A DNA stretch of 64,000 nucleotides. Source: Gerris lacustris (lineage: Eukaryota; Arthropoda; Insecta; Hemiptera; Gerridae). The translations under genes and the position numbers were made by a program. The stretch lies in contig OX578282.1 in the NCBI GenBank assembly GCA_951217055.1, forward strand, positions 39,698,629 to 39,762,628, in the 5' to 3' direction. How positions within the stretch are numbered: the stretch's first letter is position 1; every line of letters begins with the position of its first letter. This document shows, piece after piece, positions 17,481-33,090 of the stretch. The notes under the pieces were generated by a model. It saw only the letters and a program-made list of their open reading frames with translations. It searched no databases and was not told the DNA's origin.

Positions 17481-17895
17481 GTCTATTTTTATTTACTTTG
17501 ATCTCAGGCACCTTGCCTTATTAAGGTTGTGTTACATTATTTTAGGGGTTTCTTCTTAACTCTGTTAACCCTTATGTTTCGATTTTATGTGCCGTACATT
17601 TTTATTTAGAAGGCTGCAGAGGCGGCTTTAAAGCTTTGTAAATCCTCGTCGTTTTCTGAACCATTCCTAAAAAATTATGTAGAATTAAGGAAAATATATC
17701 GACGACACCTAAATTTCACAAAAAGAGAGCATGAAAAGGCAATTGTGAAACAGCTATCGAACGTAAAAAAACATTCATTCATTATTTAGACGGCTGTACT
17801 TTAATTATTTTAGTTTGTTGTTACCAATGTTCATAATCCTAAAAGCTTTTAGCTTAGATTTTTTTTTTTTTACCTTTAATTTTTAACCTCTTTTA

Positions 17896-18174
17896 CTTTC
17901 TCATATAAAGAGAAAGTATTGTGATGGCGCGAAAATTCAATTTTGAGGTCCCTTTAGTCCAAGATTGGTTTTTAAAAAATGTCTATCTGTGCAGACACCT
18001 GGAGTCTAAACTACTGGCCGATATTTGGCAAAAATGTTTAGAATAATGATACCTCGAGGGGAAATCGCGAGAAATTAATTTTAGCCCCCCTAATCACCGC
18101 TACTGAATGTACCTACGAAAACTAATAAATGGAAAACACTGGGCTAAGTAATTAAGAACTCATATATGAGAAAG
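17896..18174. mobile_element. 279-bp element with CTTTCTCATATA ends
   Basis: Left end CTTTCTCATATAAAGAGAAAG is itself a small hairpin; right end CATATATGAGAAAG is the inverse of the terminus. Its internal AATTTTAGCCCCCCTAATC and GAGGGGAAATCGCGAGAAAT blocks match, in inverse order, 38070-38120 and 11690-11740. Non-coding. Confidence 0.7.
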
Positions 18175-18211
18175 TTTGTCTGAGTTGTCTCGAACTAATT
18201 TTTTTAATATA

Positions 18212-19240
18212 CAGTAGAGCGTCGATTATCCGAACTAATGTTTTTTGGGGTGGTTCGGATAATCAAAAATTCGGATAATCGAAATTCACTAGAAATTTAA
18301 AAGGGAAGATGCAGAAAAAATAATCAACCGCGCTTATGAAAAAGCATATTTGTTTTATTTATTTAGTACATAGTGAAAAAAAAAAAATAATAATAAGTTT
18401 TGTATCGCCTAAGATTAATTTGCCATAAAGAAGGTTGTGTAATACTCGTCTGCTTATTTTTTTTACTTAATTTTTCACTATGAATCTCGATCAGTCGAAT
18501 CCCATGTCGTAATTTGAAATTTTTCAGCCACTCAGAACTGAGGATGAATAAAGAGTCACCACCAAGCTTCATGTTTAATTCCACTGCTTTATATGAGTCC
18601 AGATATGGATATGGGCTGTCTAGAGGCCCGTTTTTGCAAAAACCAAGTGAATGCAGCATCTTCCAACAATTAGTTTTTTTTTTATAGTTTTCCAATTTAA
18701 ACTGTCCTCCTCACTGTCAAGATTAAGTGCACTTAATCTTGACCAAGTGATTGAATCATGGTAAATCGTTGATTTACCAACACCGAACTTGATAGCCAAT
18801 GCCTTGGCTATCAACTTTCTTCAGCCACGTAATAATTTCCATTTTATCTTTTAATGAAAGCACTACCCGTTTCCTTTTTGTCGACATGTTGTATGTTTTA
18901 CTTAAAATATCTAACTACTAACTAATTAAAAAATGTATACCTCACAATGAATGATTTGAAACTGAGAGCATTAACATAATAACAGAATAGAAAGGCATTA
19001 AATGGAGAAATGCAGCAAATAATTCCACAAATTACATAGACAAACAAAAGTTAGTTCTTAGTAAACAAATGTTAATGTCTGCCCCGTCAAACTGAATTCA
19101 TCGAAATCTGGTATCCCTTTATACAGCTAACACCGCTCTTTCCAGGAATTAATTTAGCGGTGGCTTTTGATTTTTTTTTTTTTTTTTTTTTTTTTTCAAG
19201 AAGCTAGTTCGGATAATTGAACGTTCGGATAACTGACGTT
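18212..19240. mobile_element. Pogo/Tigger-family relic, about 1.03 kb, internally deleted
   Basis: Left end, next to TA, reads CAGTAGAGCGTCGATTATCC followed by GAAC; the right end has the inverse GTTCGGATAACTGACG. Sub-terminal TTCGGATAAT repeats occur on both sides, as is usual for pogo-like TIRs. The last eight bases of the right TIR are degraded. The inside encodes only the DNA-binding part of a transposase (see 18363-18887), so the element could move only with help. Confidence 0.8.
18363..18887 (-). pseudogene. Pogo/Tigger transposase, DNA-binding region only, frameshifted
   Basis: Read on the - strand from ATG at 18887: MSTKRKRVVLSLKDKMEII starts the N-terminal helix-turn-helix; after a frameshift, ALAIKFGVGKSTIYHDSI continues it. 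A third frame encodes AVELNMKLGGDSLFILSSEW and LKNFKLRHGIRL, the CENP-B-type second helix-turn-helix of jerky/Tigger transposases. The sequence becomes A/T-rich and stops near 18363; the DDE catalytic domain is absent. At least two frameshifts and the missing catalytic core show it is dead. Confidence 0.82.
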
Positions 19241-19598
19241 AAATTTAATCATAAAAAAAACATCACCTCAAAAAATTATTACCTTCGTTTTATATTGTGC
19301 TTAATTATTTCTTTGCTAAAATTCAGAGTGCAATTTGGCTTCAAAAGAGGACAACTTGAAATTCATGATGGTGTCGTTTTGACAAAACCTGATTTTTGTT
19401 TCAAAAGTGAACAACTCGACTTTTTAACTCCATTTTGCAGCTTAAATACCAACAATTTCTAACTATTTTTGAGTGTATTAAGAATGTGCAGAAAAAAATC
19501 ATAGCTCTAGAACCTGTAGAATTTGAGTTACAGTTTTTCGGCTCTCCTGTAAAATTTTTAAAAGTGCTCTTGTCCGTCTTTGATACTAAGCTCCTCAT

Positions 19599-20223
19599 TT
19601 CTATGTTTATGTCACTGTGTCACAATCCTTTAATCACTGAGTTTCCCTTCTTCCATTGTTGTTCAGGCAGTGAAATGTGGCCCAAATGCAAGATTTCTTG
19701 GTTCGAATCTCAGCTTAAAAGGACAATTTTATCTTTCTTTCTCCCTTCCTCTTTTATAGATAAAACGTATGATTTACAAATTAAATACATCAATTTCCAT
19801 TTGCACCGACAATTCAAAAAAAGGTTTTTTTTAAATAAATAAAACTTTTATTAAAACAAAAGGAAGCCGTATATTGTTTTTTTTTTGTTTTTTTTTCTTT
19901 TTTTAAATTTTTTCCCCTGCATAATTATATGACAGATAAGTACATAACATTACATTGTATATTTAAATATATATTAACATACCTATTTTTTTCATTAAAG
20001 GTAAATATCCAATGAAAATAAAAGAAACATTTATTTTGGTTTATTTTCTTATAGTACACTTTTTGACCTAGAAATTCATTACAATAACAGGTATGTTTAA
20101 ACCTATGACTAGAATACATTTTTTTTTTTAATTTCATGATCTTTGTTTAATTTTTTGACATTTATAATCCTTTATTTGGAATATATTTTTCAAAGAACAA
20201 ATTTTGATTTGTTTACACACACA

Positions 20224-20225
<2 letters not shown>
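19599..20225. other. AT-rich DNA with a possible SINE trace
   Basis: GGTTCGAATCTCAGC at about 19699-19713 resembles a tRNA B box, and 3640-3710 holds a similar piece (TGCAAAGATCGTAATTCAAATC). No well-spaced A box is visible, so this is at most a decayed tRNA-derived SINE. No gene seen. Confidence 0.35.

Positions 20226-20306
<81 letters not shown>
20226..20306. repeat. (TA)n microsatellite after a short (AC)n
   Basis: About 80 bp of TA, preceded by ACACACACACC. Confidence 0.97.
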
Positions 20307-20310
<4 letters not shown>

Positions 20311-22111
20311 TTATTTATTTTATACAATTTCATTTTTTTTAATAATATATTTATAATATACAAGAAAAATTAAAAAAGGGGGGATTAAAGAAGTTATTTT
20401 TTTAATTTTTGAAACATTTTGAATAGTTCAAAAAGTTAATTATAAAATATTCAATTTTTTCATTTCTTTTGAGCTCAATTTTTTTAAAAAAATTATTTAT
20501 AATTCTTGATTAATCAAGGTATAAATAAATATTTATTTATTTTAAAATAAATAGTAATTACATTAATTAATAAACAGACAATAATGATAAAATTTGCTTA
20601 ATTTTCTTTCATCTTTGTAAAATTATAGGTATCATATTATATACTCAAAGAAATACAAAAAAGTCTTTCCACAATAGAATCTATATTGTTGAATAGTGTT
20701 TTAAAATTAACTTTATAATTATTATTATTTGTTTTACATGTTGATCTATACGTCATAAGGTTATTATAGGACGGAGAATCGGTCACTTTACACATGTATT
20801 ATCACTATGATGATGATCATCATCATCATTCAGAGAGATGTTTCACGACACCCAATCTTCAATAGATTATATCAATGTTAAGACCAGTGTAAAGAGTTAG
20901 TTCAATCTAACCTTAACATTGCCTAGTTATTTATGTGGATTTGTGGATAGTATGAATATTAATAATATCTGATGATTGCCTATTAAAAAGTCATCATCAG
21001 TGCCATAGAAGTGACTATTATAAGACAATAGACAATGTGAATGTAAATTATATTTAATATAATGATTTATAAATCACTTAAACTAGCAATTTTGCTTATG
21101 ACTTTGAAGGCACTTTTGTAACATATTTTCGTGGAAGGACCTTTTTTAATTTCTTTCATGGATGCCACTATAGAATGTCTAATCTTTGTATAATTATAAA
21201 TTTACTTGATCTACGGCAACATATTGGATGATTTAATCAACGTGGAAATTTTAATTGGTAATCAATCACCAATGGGGTTTTTTTGGTTAAAAGGGGCTTT
21301 GAAATTTTTAGTTTATTTTGACGATAATAAAACAAGATTACAAAAGAAATTCTCAATCAAATAAATTAAACTCACGGAGTGAATTTGAGCATTTCATTGT
21401 CAAATCACAATAATTTGTTAATTAAAGTGACCAAGTTTTCTTTTTGAATCTTATTCAGAATAAGTTCAACAAAATTCGAGTTGAAAATAACCAATATTAG
21501 ATACATAAGATCATAAATAAAAAAAAAACAATCATAATAAATTAGATAAATATAAATATATATAAAAACAAATTATAAAATGACTAAAATCTCATGAAAT
21601 TAAACTAACATTAGAAATTATTTAATTTCTATTTCATTCATTAATTACAAGTATTTTACATAAGATGAAATTAATTCTATTATTTTTTAATTATAATTAA
21701 AAAAATTATTGACTTACCTAATTGTTTCAAAATGTAAATAAATTATTTACAGCAAGTAAAAAATTCTTGAATACTTTGAAATTATAATAAAATGTATCAA
21801 ATTTTAACATATAAATTCATAAATTCTTCCTTCAACAAAAAACCCTAATTTATAATACAAATTTATTTTAATTTTTAGAATATATATATATATTCTTTAA
21901 TAATTTGATACGTAACTTCCTCAAATTTAAAATTTATAAAACTTGCCTTTAAAAAAATCAGATATATCTAATTTATGATTACCTAAAAGCAAATCCGTAT
22001 TTAACAAAATTACATTATACTCGTTTAAAAATAAATTCATAATAAAATTAACCTATTTGATTCAGGTAAGTCAATTAACATTTTTGAAAAATTATTACCC
22101 TAAAATTATTC

Positions 22112-22115
<4 letters not shown>

Positions 22116-22203
<88 letters not shown>
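22116..22203. repeat. (TA)n microsatellite
   Basis: About 88 bp, pure TA. Confidence 0.97.
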
Positions 22204-22207
<4 letters not shown>

Positions 22208-22564
22208 GTATTTAACGAATGAACCACTGATCTTAATTTTAAAATTTTAAATCTAATATTTACAAAATGTAACTGGTAGGATCCCTTAAATATATATTGT
22301 AAGGAGCTGAGAATTTTGTTTTCATCCTTACCTAATATATTTCAAGGAATATTTTACTCAGTTCATTTTTTGACTAGAATTTCCACTCATATTCTTTTTT
22401 TCGAAAAAAAGAACAAATGCGTAAAGAAAATTTATTTTAATAAATTGTATTGAACCGTCTTTTTTTTCTTTTGTTAAAACACTCTTTGAGAATGAATTAT
22501 ACTTTTTTTAAGAACAGTTATAACACAATTTTATCTAAATGTTATCTTAAATTATTAATTTAAG

Positions 22565-22649
<85 letters not shown>
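22565..22649. repeat. (TA)n microsatellite with one C interruption
   Basis: About 85 bp, interrupted once near 22578; lies only 360 bp from the preceding TA tract. Confidence 0.97.
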
Positions 22650-22654
<5 letters not shown>

Positions 22655-24847
22655 TTAAAAATACAATAATATAATTATTCTTAAATCAAAACTTAATTAA
22701 TTAATTTTATAGCTATAAAAAAGGGAGTCCTGAGATATAAAGGAGAAGAATTATGTGATATTTAAATATAAATATATGACTTTTTTACGTTTGATATTAT
22801 TATTTTTTTTGTAGGCTAGTTTTTATAAAAGAAAGTAATAATGAAGATTCAGAATTTTAAATTAATTATACTCTACAATTATTAATTATTCTCAGCACTA
22901 TCACTATTATTTTTGCATAGATCATTATTATGACTGTTTGGTCATAAACAATAAAAAATATTTATTTATTTTTATTATTTAAATAAAAAGTTATAAGTGT
23001 TCATAATTATATTGCTGTTACCTGAAAAACATTAATTCAACATTCATTCTGTTATAAAACAAAAATTAAATAATAAATAAATATATACGTGAAGATTTAA
23101 ATGATGAAATTATAGAGTTATCCTAAAATAATTGAGTTAATAATTAAATTAATAATTTATTGAATATTGAATTCATTAATAATTGTTAAATTAATAATTT
23201 ATTTATTTATTTAATAAATATTTATTTCTTATAATTAAAGAATATGAGGTTAAAACTGAATAATTCTAAATAAGGCTGTATGATTTTATGTTTGTAAATA
23301 TATACATGCAAAAAAACTGTAAAAATATAAATGCAAAAATCTGCTTATGTGAATTAAATGGGCAGACTTGTTTTAGATAAATGAATTTATATTCTGAATT
23401 GAAGAGTTCATATATTTTAGAGTAGTACAAAATAGTAAATGTTAGTAACAGATCAATATCATAAACATTGTTTTACTTTTCATTGCGACATATTTGATGT
23501 TTTTTTTTTTTATGAAGGTTTGAAAATTAAAGAATGGATCTATCAGCCTTTTTTTCATAGCCATTAATGAGATCGGTGTGGAAAAAGTCTTCTTTAACTC
23601 AAAATTGAACTCATATTATTGTGATGTTAAGACTTTGGTTCCAAGAAGAACATTTTAAGCTTCTCTGACTCATTAGTTCTTGTCAGAATATTATTATAAA
23701 TATAGACATAAATTCTATCTATTATAGGGTATGTACAGACATACCTTGGAACTAACTAGTTTCAGAGCTTTTGGTACAATTATATTTTGACGCTCAACTG
23801 ACTTTTTATTTCTGGATAAGTATCATTAGGATAAAACTTAAGCAAGTCGAAATATGGAATTGTTTTGTGATAAAAAAAATGTCGCATTTTAGAATAATTT
23901 TGAAACCTTGACTATGACTAAATTAATTTTATCAAAATTAATCTGTAGTGATACTCCCTAACTCTTAGTTCCGGTCTCTATTTCGCCTCCATTCATTAGA
24001 CCATGTACAATAGAATAATTAACGATTTTTTCATTTTTAGTTCATATCATGTCAACACTGAGTTAATACAATATTAAACCTTATTCAGTTTTAGTTTCTA
24101 GTTATATTGTGTTATAAATATATTTTAGATTGATTATTCAATCATTGTAATAATCAACTTGATAGAAATTGCTTCTAGAAAGTAATATAAAAACATTTAC
24201 TCATGTAACGCAGTATAAACCTGGAATAAACTACATATCTCCAGAAAAATATAAATTTTGATCACATACATAAAGCTTTACATTTCCATGCTCTCTTTTT
24301 ATATAATTTCATGTCTGTTTTATTTTATTTGTATTAGAATTTCTTAACTTCTAAAATCCATTTCTCCTTGATCCTTCAGAACAATCAATTTTTATAGCAT
24401 ATTTTTTAAGTACCTATATGTATTGCACATTTCCAGCCTAGAATTTAAATTTATAAAATAATAAGTAAAAAATATTTTTATATGTATAGAATAAATAATA
24501 ATTACATATTAAATATACTAGGAAATTTCAATCTAAAGGATAATATTTACACAAGGCTTAATATAGGGAATTTTATTTTATTCTTCTGCTTTACATTTAA
24601 TAATACAATCAGCTGTTTAATATGACAATTAACTTTTGAGTTATTAATTCTTGATCTTGAAGATACATAATACTAAGCTTAAGTTCTTTTATACAATTGA
24701 TAAAATACTTTTTTCCTTCCCCGGAATCGGAGGAATCTAATTGTTTCAATAATTTATAAAAACATAATTGTATATTATATATTTGTTCATAAAGTGAACA
24801 CTGGTCTTTATTTAAAAATTTATTTTTCTAGCAGATTTGAAATACAA

Positions 24848-24896
24848 AATTTGGTCCTGATAAGCTGGATGTCTATCCGGGCTGAAGGACCAAATT
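24848..24896. repeat. Hairpin in a GC-richer island
   Basis: AATTTGGTCCT (24848-24858) pairs perfectly with AGGACCAAATT (24886-24896); inside, AGC-x-GGAT pairs with ATCC-xx-GCT around loop GTCT. A good acceptor (TTTATTTTTCTAG) ends at 24831, and a + frame stays open to 24919 (MSIRAEGPNYETSKKS at its end). It may be a structured RNA element or a small exon; neither is proven. Confidence 0.4.
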
Positions 24897-26381
24897 ATGA
24901 AACATCAAAAAAGAGTTAACATTTTGTTTTTCTTAATTAATATTTTCCGAGTTAAAATATCACAATAATCAGCTATGATTTTAAAAGAATATATAACCAG
25001 AAGTAAATTAAAGAATTAAACAGAGTTGGTTCAAAATCAGTTCATAAATATACATCATAACATATCTATAAAGAACAATAAAATAAAAATAAATCTCTAA
25101 TTCTCGATGAGATCTCAGCAGAATATTTTAACATTAATTACTTATTACAAAAAACAAAACAACAATACCTAATTACACTAAAAGACAATTACACATTTTT
25201 AAACTATAATGTTTTTTCCCCTATTAATAAATATAAAATAATTGTAATGGAAAAGTCAAGTAGTTAAAAGAAAATTTATTTTCATTTCTCCTTACATTTT
25301 GTTTTATTTCCTTTAAGTCTTATTATTATTAAATATATATATACAATAATTATCATCATAAACAACACTAAAAATATTCTTAATCTAAAACTTAAACTTA
25401 CATCTTGAATGTTCATTTTTTTCTCTGATGTATTTTTCAACCAACAAAAATTGGATGATTTTAAAAAAAAAAAAATTTTTTTTGTATAAATTTACAAAAA
25501 AAATCTTTTAAAATTAAATACACATCTGTTTTCTTTTGCTTTACTTAGCACCTCTTAATAGAGAATGATTTTTAATGTTTTTATGTATAAATATAATTTA
25601 TTTATAATAATAATAATAATATCCAAATTTAATTTATTCATATTTATACATTTTTTCTTACTATACAGTGTTTTAGTGTTTTAATATGTTTTCTTGTGTT
25701 TTCTTTTTTTTAATATTCAATATTTTTTTTTTTTTTAGTGACAAGAAAATAGTTTTTCTTTTTTATGAGGGGGGGGGGGGAGGGATGGTGAAATAGAAGA
25801 GATAAAAAAGAAGCTTAGATCTACACAATTTAAATGTATTTCAGTACAATCGTAAAATAAATGTCTGATGAATTTAAATTAAAGTTATTTGGCCCAACCT
25901 GACCAAATTGGCCCAACCGCCCAACCAAGTCAGATCGTGTGTAGGGGCCTTTAATGTTTGAATATGTATTTTATAAAAAAAGAAAATATTCTTTCAATAA
26001 ATACTGTATCTTTTTTTAAATCAATATTTTAGTCGAAATGGATTCACTATTTTGATTCTTATATGAATAAAAATATATTTTTTTCATATATTAAGAGATC
26101 AATAAACATATAATATAGTTATGTTTGTTTGATAAAGGAAGAAAAGAAGTATTATTTCAGGTTTATTGGCTTTTTAAATATATATATATATTTTTTTTTT
26201 TTTTTTGAGAAAGAAGTCTCTTAAAAAAATAATAAATTAAAAAAGAAAATATCCACAATTCAAATCAAGATTTTTCAGAAAATACTGCTTCAGAGGTTTT
26301 TAGTTATTTCGTGAACTTTTCGATATCATTTAAATGAGTTGCTTGTGATAAGATTTGATAGCATTTCATACTCAATTACTC

Positions 26382-26517
26382 TTAGTTGCCATTGGCTCTC
26401 ATCGTGGGCAACTCCCTTGGGACTGATTCCGAATTGTCGAGATTCACAAAACTTCTATCGCAGTATCCTCCAGAAGATATAGATTTGTTGATTCTAGCCT
26501 CCGATATAGAAGAATAA
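26382..26517 (-). CDS. Candidate last coding exon of an unrecognised gene
   Basis: On the - strand an acceptor (ACTGTATTATAG) is followed by one spare base and then 44 codons, ending in TAA at 26382-26384. Only this phase is open. The peptide runs from YSSISEARINK through SFVNLDNSESVP to TMRANGN at its end and looks like a polar cytoplasmic tail. GC content rises well above the flanks, and no matching repeat is seen in the window, both expected of a real exon. No partner exon was recognised to the right, where the gene should continue, and the protein family is unknown to me. It could still be a chance open stretch. Confidence 0.4.
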
Positions 26518-26927
26518 CTATAATACAGTTTAAACAATAATAATTATTAATATCTCCGGTTTCTAATTAATTTAAATAAAATAATTATCATAATTTTTAT
26601 AATTAATGGAAGTGATAAAGTTAAAATTTAACAATTATATTACTTTACAGTTTTCTGGAGCCTTTGTTTGATAAATTAGATTTTTTCAAAAGAATCCATA
26701 TTATAAGAGTTGGTCATAAATTAAGTTATATTATTATCTTTAAGCCAGTGCCCGTTATTTATTCTATAAAATGCAATGTATAATTTTTTTAAAAAGAAAT
26801 ATTGTAATTAATATTTTCAAAAGTCAACCCAAATGAGTATATTTTATCCTTATGTATTTTTTTTAACGTATTGATCAACATTAGGGAATTATAGGACGGA
26901 GACATCGGCCACTTTATCCATTTATTA
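26518..26927. other. AT-rich DNA
   Basis: Possible intron of the candidate - strand gene. Contains the TTATAGGACGGAGA dispersed repeat near 26889. Confidence 0.4.
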
Positions 26928-27267
26928 GTCGAGGGCCACTAGTAGTAAAATGTAGTAAGTGGCAAAATGCTAAACTGCAAAACAATCATGCATCGCAAGC
27001 AGCTCAAAATTAAGGGTTTTGAAAGTATTATAACCGATTGTAGTGGGTAAATCTTCAGGGTCAATCTTAGGTCAGGGTTTTCATAAGCCACTTGTCAGAA
27101 TTGAGTTATCTTTTGCTTAACAATTCTTGGAACTGTGTCATACTTAAAGAGATTTAAATTAATGGTTTTAATTTTGTGATGTTTGTTTCGCCAGCAATCC
27201 TTGATTGTTTTGCGGTTTAGCATTTTACAATTGGCTATAATTCTGGCCTCGCTTGCTTTCCCTCGAC
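26928..27267. mobile_element. 340-bp MITE with GTCGAGGG ends
   Basis: Outer ends GTCGAGGG and CCCTCGAC, and an inner inverted block (AAAATGCTAAACTGCAAAAC on the left, near-complement at about 27200-27230). The outermost arms differ by an insertion of about 20 bp. Non-coding. Confidence 0.65.
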
Positions 27268-29899
<2,632 letters not shown>

Positions 29900-30115
29900 T
29901 TTGTTAGTAATTTTTAGGTTTCTGTTCGAAGTACAAAAAGAAACCTTATAGAACGGCTCTGTCTGTCCGTTGGCTTGTTTCAATTCATAAACTACTCTAG
30001 CTAGGAACATGAAATTGGGCACACAGGTGCTTCTCGGCATTTGAGACAACTTTACACTTTTTGGAGTTTTCACACTTAATATTTTCAAGATGGCGGCCAA
30101 TATGGCGGGTGACTA
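29900..30115. repeat. Dispersed non-coding repeat with terminal GGTTTC/GAAACC hairpin
   Basis: Begins with a short hairpin (AGGTTTC ... GAAACCTTAT), then CTGTCTGTCCGTTGGC, then GAACATGAAATTGGGCACAC and AAGATGGCGGCCAATATGGC. This order matches the other CTGTCTGTC families in the window. Confidence 0.55.
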
Positions 30116-33090
30116 AAACAAAGTTTTTAGTCACCATGACATGTTATACATCAATTTAAAGGTCTTGAAGTGTAGAAAAAGAATACGCAACAATTAAACA
30201 CTTATAGTTTTAACTTAATCGTACTAAAACCGGTGATTATCGCCTCATGTACTTACGTGAAGCGCGAATTACTTGTTTTAATATAAAGATGTTTTGAAGA
30301 CTTCAACAACATTATCGAGTCAATGTAGAGAATGTTAAAACATATTTATTTAATTAACGAGGTAAAAGATCCGGGTTCAAAAATTTCCACCAACCCAAAT
30401 TGCTTTTTCTCTCAATCTTAAAGTTAACGAAGAATAAAGCAATTGTAATATGTTCTCAGTTACAGTTAGTAATATGTTGTTAGTTAGTTGTTACAGTTGT
30501 AATATGTTGTACATACATATATGTTATATTTTTCTTCTTCTTATTATTTTTGTTTTTTTAAATTTATTACTACAATGCATTAACTACAAATAATTTTAAG
30601 TTTTGAGTTTAGTAAGAATATGGTCTTGTTATAACAAGACGAATTTAATTGTCTTCTTTCTCATTCTGTGCTATGTTATTATTTACTTAATAAATATGGA
30701 AAAACTAGTTATCGACTGACATTTTATGTAACTTTTAAATTAATTTTAAGCCCTAAGGGCCCCGCCTTTTCATTCGTATTTATAACAAAAACTAGTCAAA
30801 GGTCAAAAGAGACTACCCACTACCCACCAACCCATTTCTTTTTTATTTCAATATTAACTCTATTGATCGTTCAACTCTTAAAAATAAATAAAACTCGTTC
30901 TTCTATTCCAACTTTTTATTACATTTTCACGTGGAAATTGTATTTATTTTTTCTAATTTTCACATTTGAAAAGAAAAAACGGAGTTTTTTTTTTAGAATA
31001 TTTCATTTGAAGTCAACATAGAAACATTAAGTTATAATAAATTATTGTAACCACGATGGAAATAATTTAGTTTCGTTTGAGTGTTTATCTTTATCATTTG
31101 ATTTTTTTTTTTAAATGGACCATGGATTGTTATCTCAATCCTAATTGGTTAAAATTATCTATTGGACGAAAACTGTAGGTTTTGTGTTGACCTATGAAAT
31201 ACTCATTTCCTCTTATTACTGTGTTAGTATTTAATGATAAACCAATTTTGTGAACATCTAATTGGATAAAACTCTTTTGGTCTCCTTGACAAATCAGAGA
31301 CTTTATAGCTCTTTTTTATCCTAAACATTTTACCAACTTTAGAAAAAAAGGGTAAAATGTTTCTTTAAAGGAAAATCAGGTAGGTACGTGACAACAATGA
31401 TAATTTCCAACAGTTAGAGTAATTTTTAATTAGTTATTGTTGGCAATTTAAGTTATGAATAAACTATACGTTTGTTCTGTGTAGAATTAAAAATATTATT
31501 ATTATTAAAAAAAAAAAAAAAAATAGATCCGTAAAATGGTTTTAAATTAGATTGATTGCGTAAAAATTATAAGGAGAAAAATAAATGTATCTAATATCGT
31601 TTTTACCCGTCTCTTTATCTAATTTACTAAACTATTTATTTAATTAATAGATTTTTTTAAATTATTTAATTTTGAGTATTAATTTTAAATTATAAACTAA
31701 CTTAGTAAGTCATGATACAATTTCTGATTTCATTTCCACGTAGAAAAAAAAAAAAAATAAAAAAAAATAATAATAATTCAGTTTTCAACTAGGTTATTGC
31801 TTAAAGCTGAAACGTTATTTAATAAAATGATATTATTAAGCAAATACGGTAATAAAAAAGAAACTTCCTTATCCGGTACTCGAACTCAGATCATATTTTT
31901 AAGTTAAAGCCAATATTTAGTATTGAAATTACCTTTTTAAATTAAAATTAGACATTATAGGTAGAAAATTAAAAACGAATCTTGTGGGTAAAACATTTGT
32001 TATCCAATTTTCGTTTAACATTTTAAGTAAAAAGAAAACATTTAACTAAATACTATCTTACAAAGACTAATATCTTCCAATAAATTGTATAAATATTAGA
32101 AATATTAACATTTTATAATAATTAAAAAAAACACTAGAAACCGGAAATATTAGAGAAAAATATCAGTCAGTATAAATATAATTTTTAACATGTAATTCTA
32201 ATACTTTTATTTATCTGAAGTTACGAAATCAATTCCATTCTATTTTCTTTTTTTTGTATGTATTAGGTTGGCTTAATATCATAAGAAAATTGAGATGTTA
32301 TACTCATAAGATCTAATCAGATTTGTACAAAGAATGGAAAGAAATATTGATATTAAATTTTATCAACAATATTTAGATATTTAGATAACAATTATTTTAA
32401 AGATAGGGGCTATTTACGATTATTTTGTTTAAACCTTTTTTACAACTCAAATTTAAATCACGAATTTGATCTTGCGTGCTTGGTATATTAAATTAGACAG
32501 GGAAAACATGTAGATTAATACCACTGTCTGGAATTGAATACAGGAGATGCATGGATATCTTGTTTGATTCCAGGCCACGGAGAGATTTTTATCTACCATT
32601 TCTCTTTAATGTAGTATTAATTTAATTTGCCGTTCATTTCAAATTTCTTAATTACGAATTTAATGTTGAAAAAATTAGGAAGACTTCTTTAAAAAAAACC
32701 TTCAAAAGTTATTACACTTTGGTTGTTTATTTATGGGAAATTATTGTGCCAGTGGTTCTAAAAGAGGATAATCTATGGTTTTATTTTAGTGTTGTGAACA
32801 TGTTTTCACTATTGTTATGTTTAAAGTTATTTAATATGAATATATAAAGTAAGAATTTGACTCGTTAATCTCCAGTTGAAATATAGTTATTAAGGACGTT
32901 AAGAGTTGGTATAATGTGAAAGGACAATAACATATAAAACAGTTGGTAAATTCTCATTGGAATTTAAAGGAGGAATTCGGTATTGGTTCGTGTGATCCGA
33001 TTCGGTTCATACGTGAGTGACGGGGGCAAGGCTGTCCCTGGGAGAAGGGAGGTGAGCGGTCACCACTAGCTATGGTGCCTGCTTCAGTCA
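30116..33090. other. AT-rich DNA; probable p35 3' UTR at the right end
   Basis: The part just left of 33090 lies downstream of the p35 stop codon on the - strand and should include its 3' UTR; TTTATT (inverse of AATAAA) near 32728-32735 is one possible signal. TTAGGTTGGC at about 32264 resembles a mariner end but no partner was found. At 32500-32580 a GC-richer block is repeat-like. No other gene seen. Confidence 0.45.

Larger units (their letters stand above)
16654..19598. mobile_element. Copy B of the 701-bp element, inverted and split by insertions
   Basis: The two outer parts (16664-16920 and about 19330-19598) match copy A (11371-12071) in inverse order. The roughly 2.4 kb between them holds other elements, including the CTTTCTCATATA element (17896-18174) and the pogo relic (18212-19240), which must have inserted later. 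Copy B ends at 19598 with the inverse of the copy A left terminus. Confidence 0.65.
20307..26381. other. Gene-poor, very AT-rich stretch
   Basis: No exon or transposon could be defined apart from the entries listed separately. TTATAGGACGGAGA..TCGG at about 20766-20790 recurs at 26889-26915, a short dispersed repeat. At 25885-25955 a GC-richer patch (GGCCCAACC repeats, then GTGTGTAGGGGCC) looks like a MITE end. A G-homopolymer of about 12 bases begins near 25769. Confidence 0.5.

Noticed and set aside
19690..19715. tRNA gene suggested by GGTTCGAATC
   Set aside because: No cloverleaf and no properly spaced A box; at most a decayed SINE.
32264..32290. Mariner end (TTAGGTTGGC)
   Set aside because: No inverse partner and no transposase sequence within several kb.
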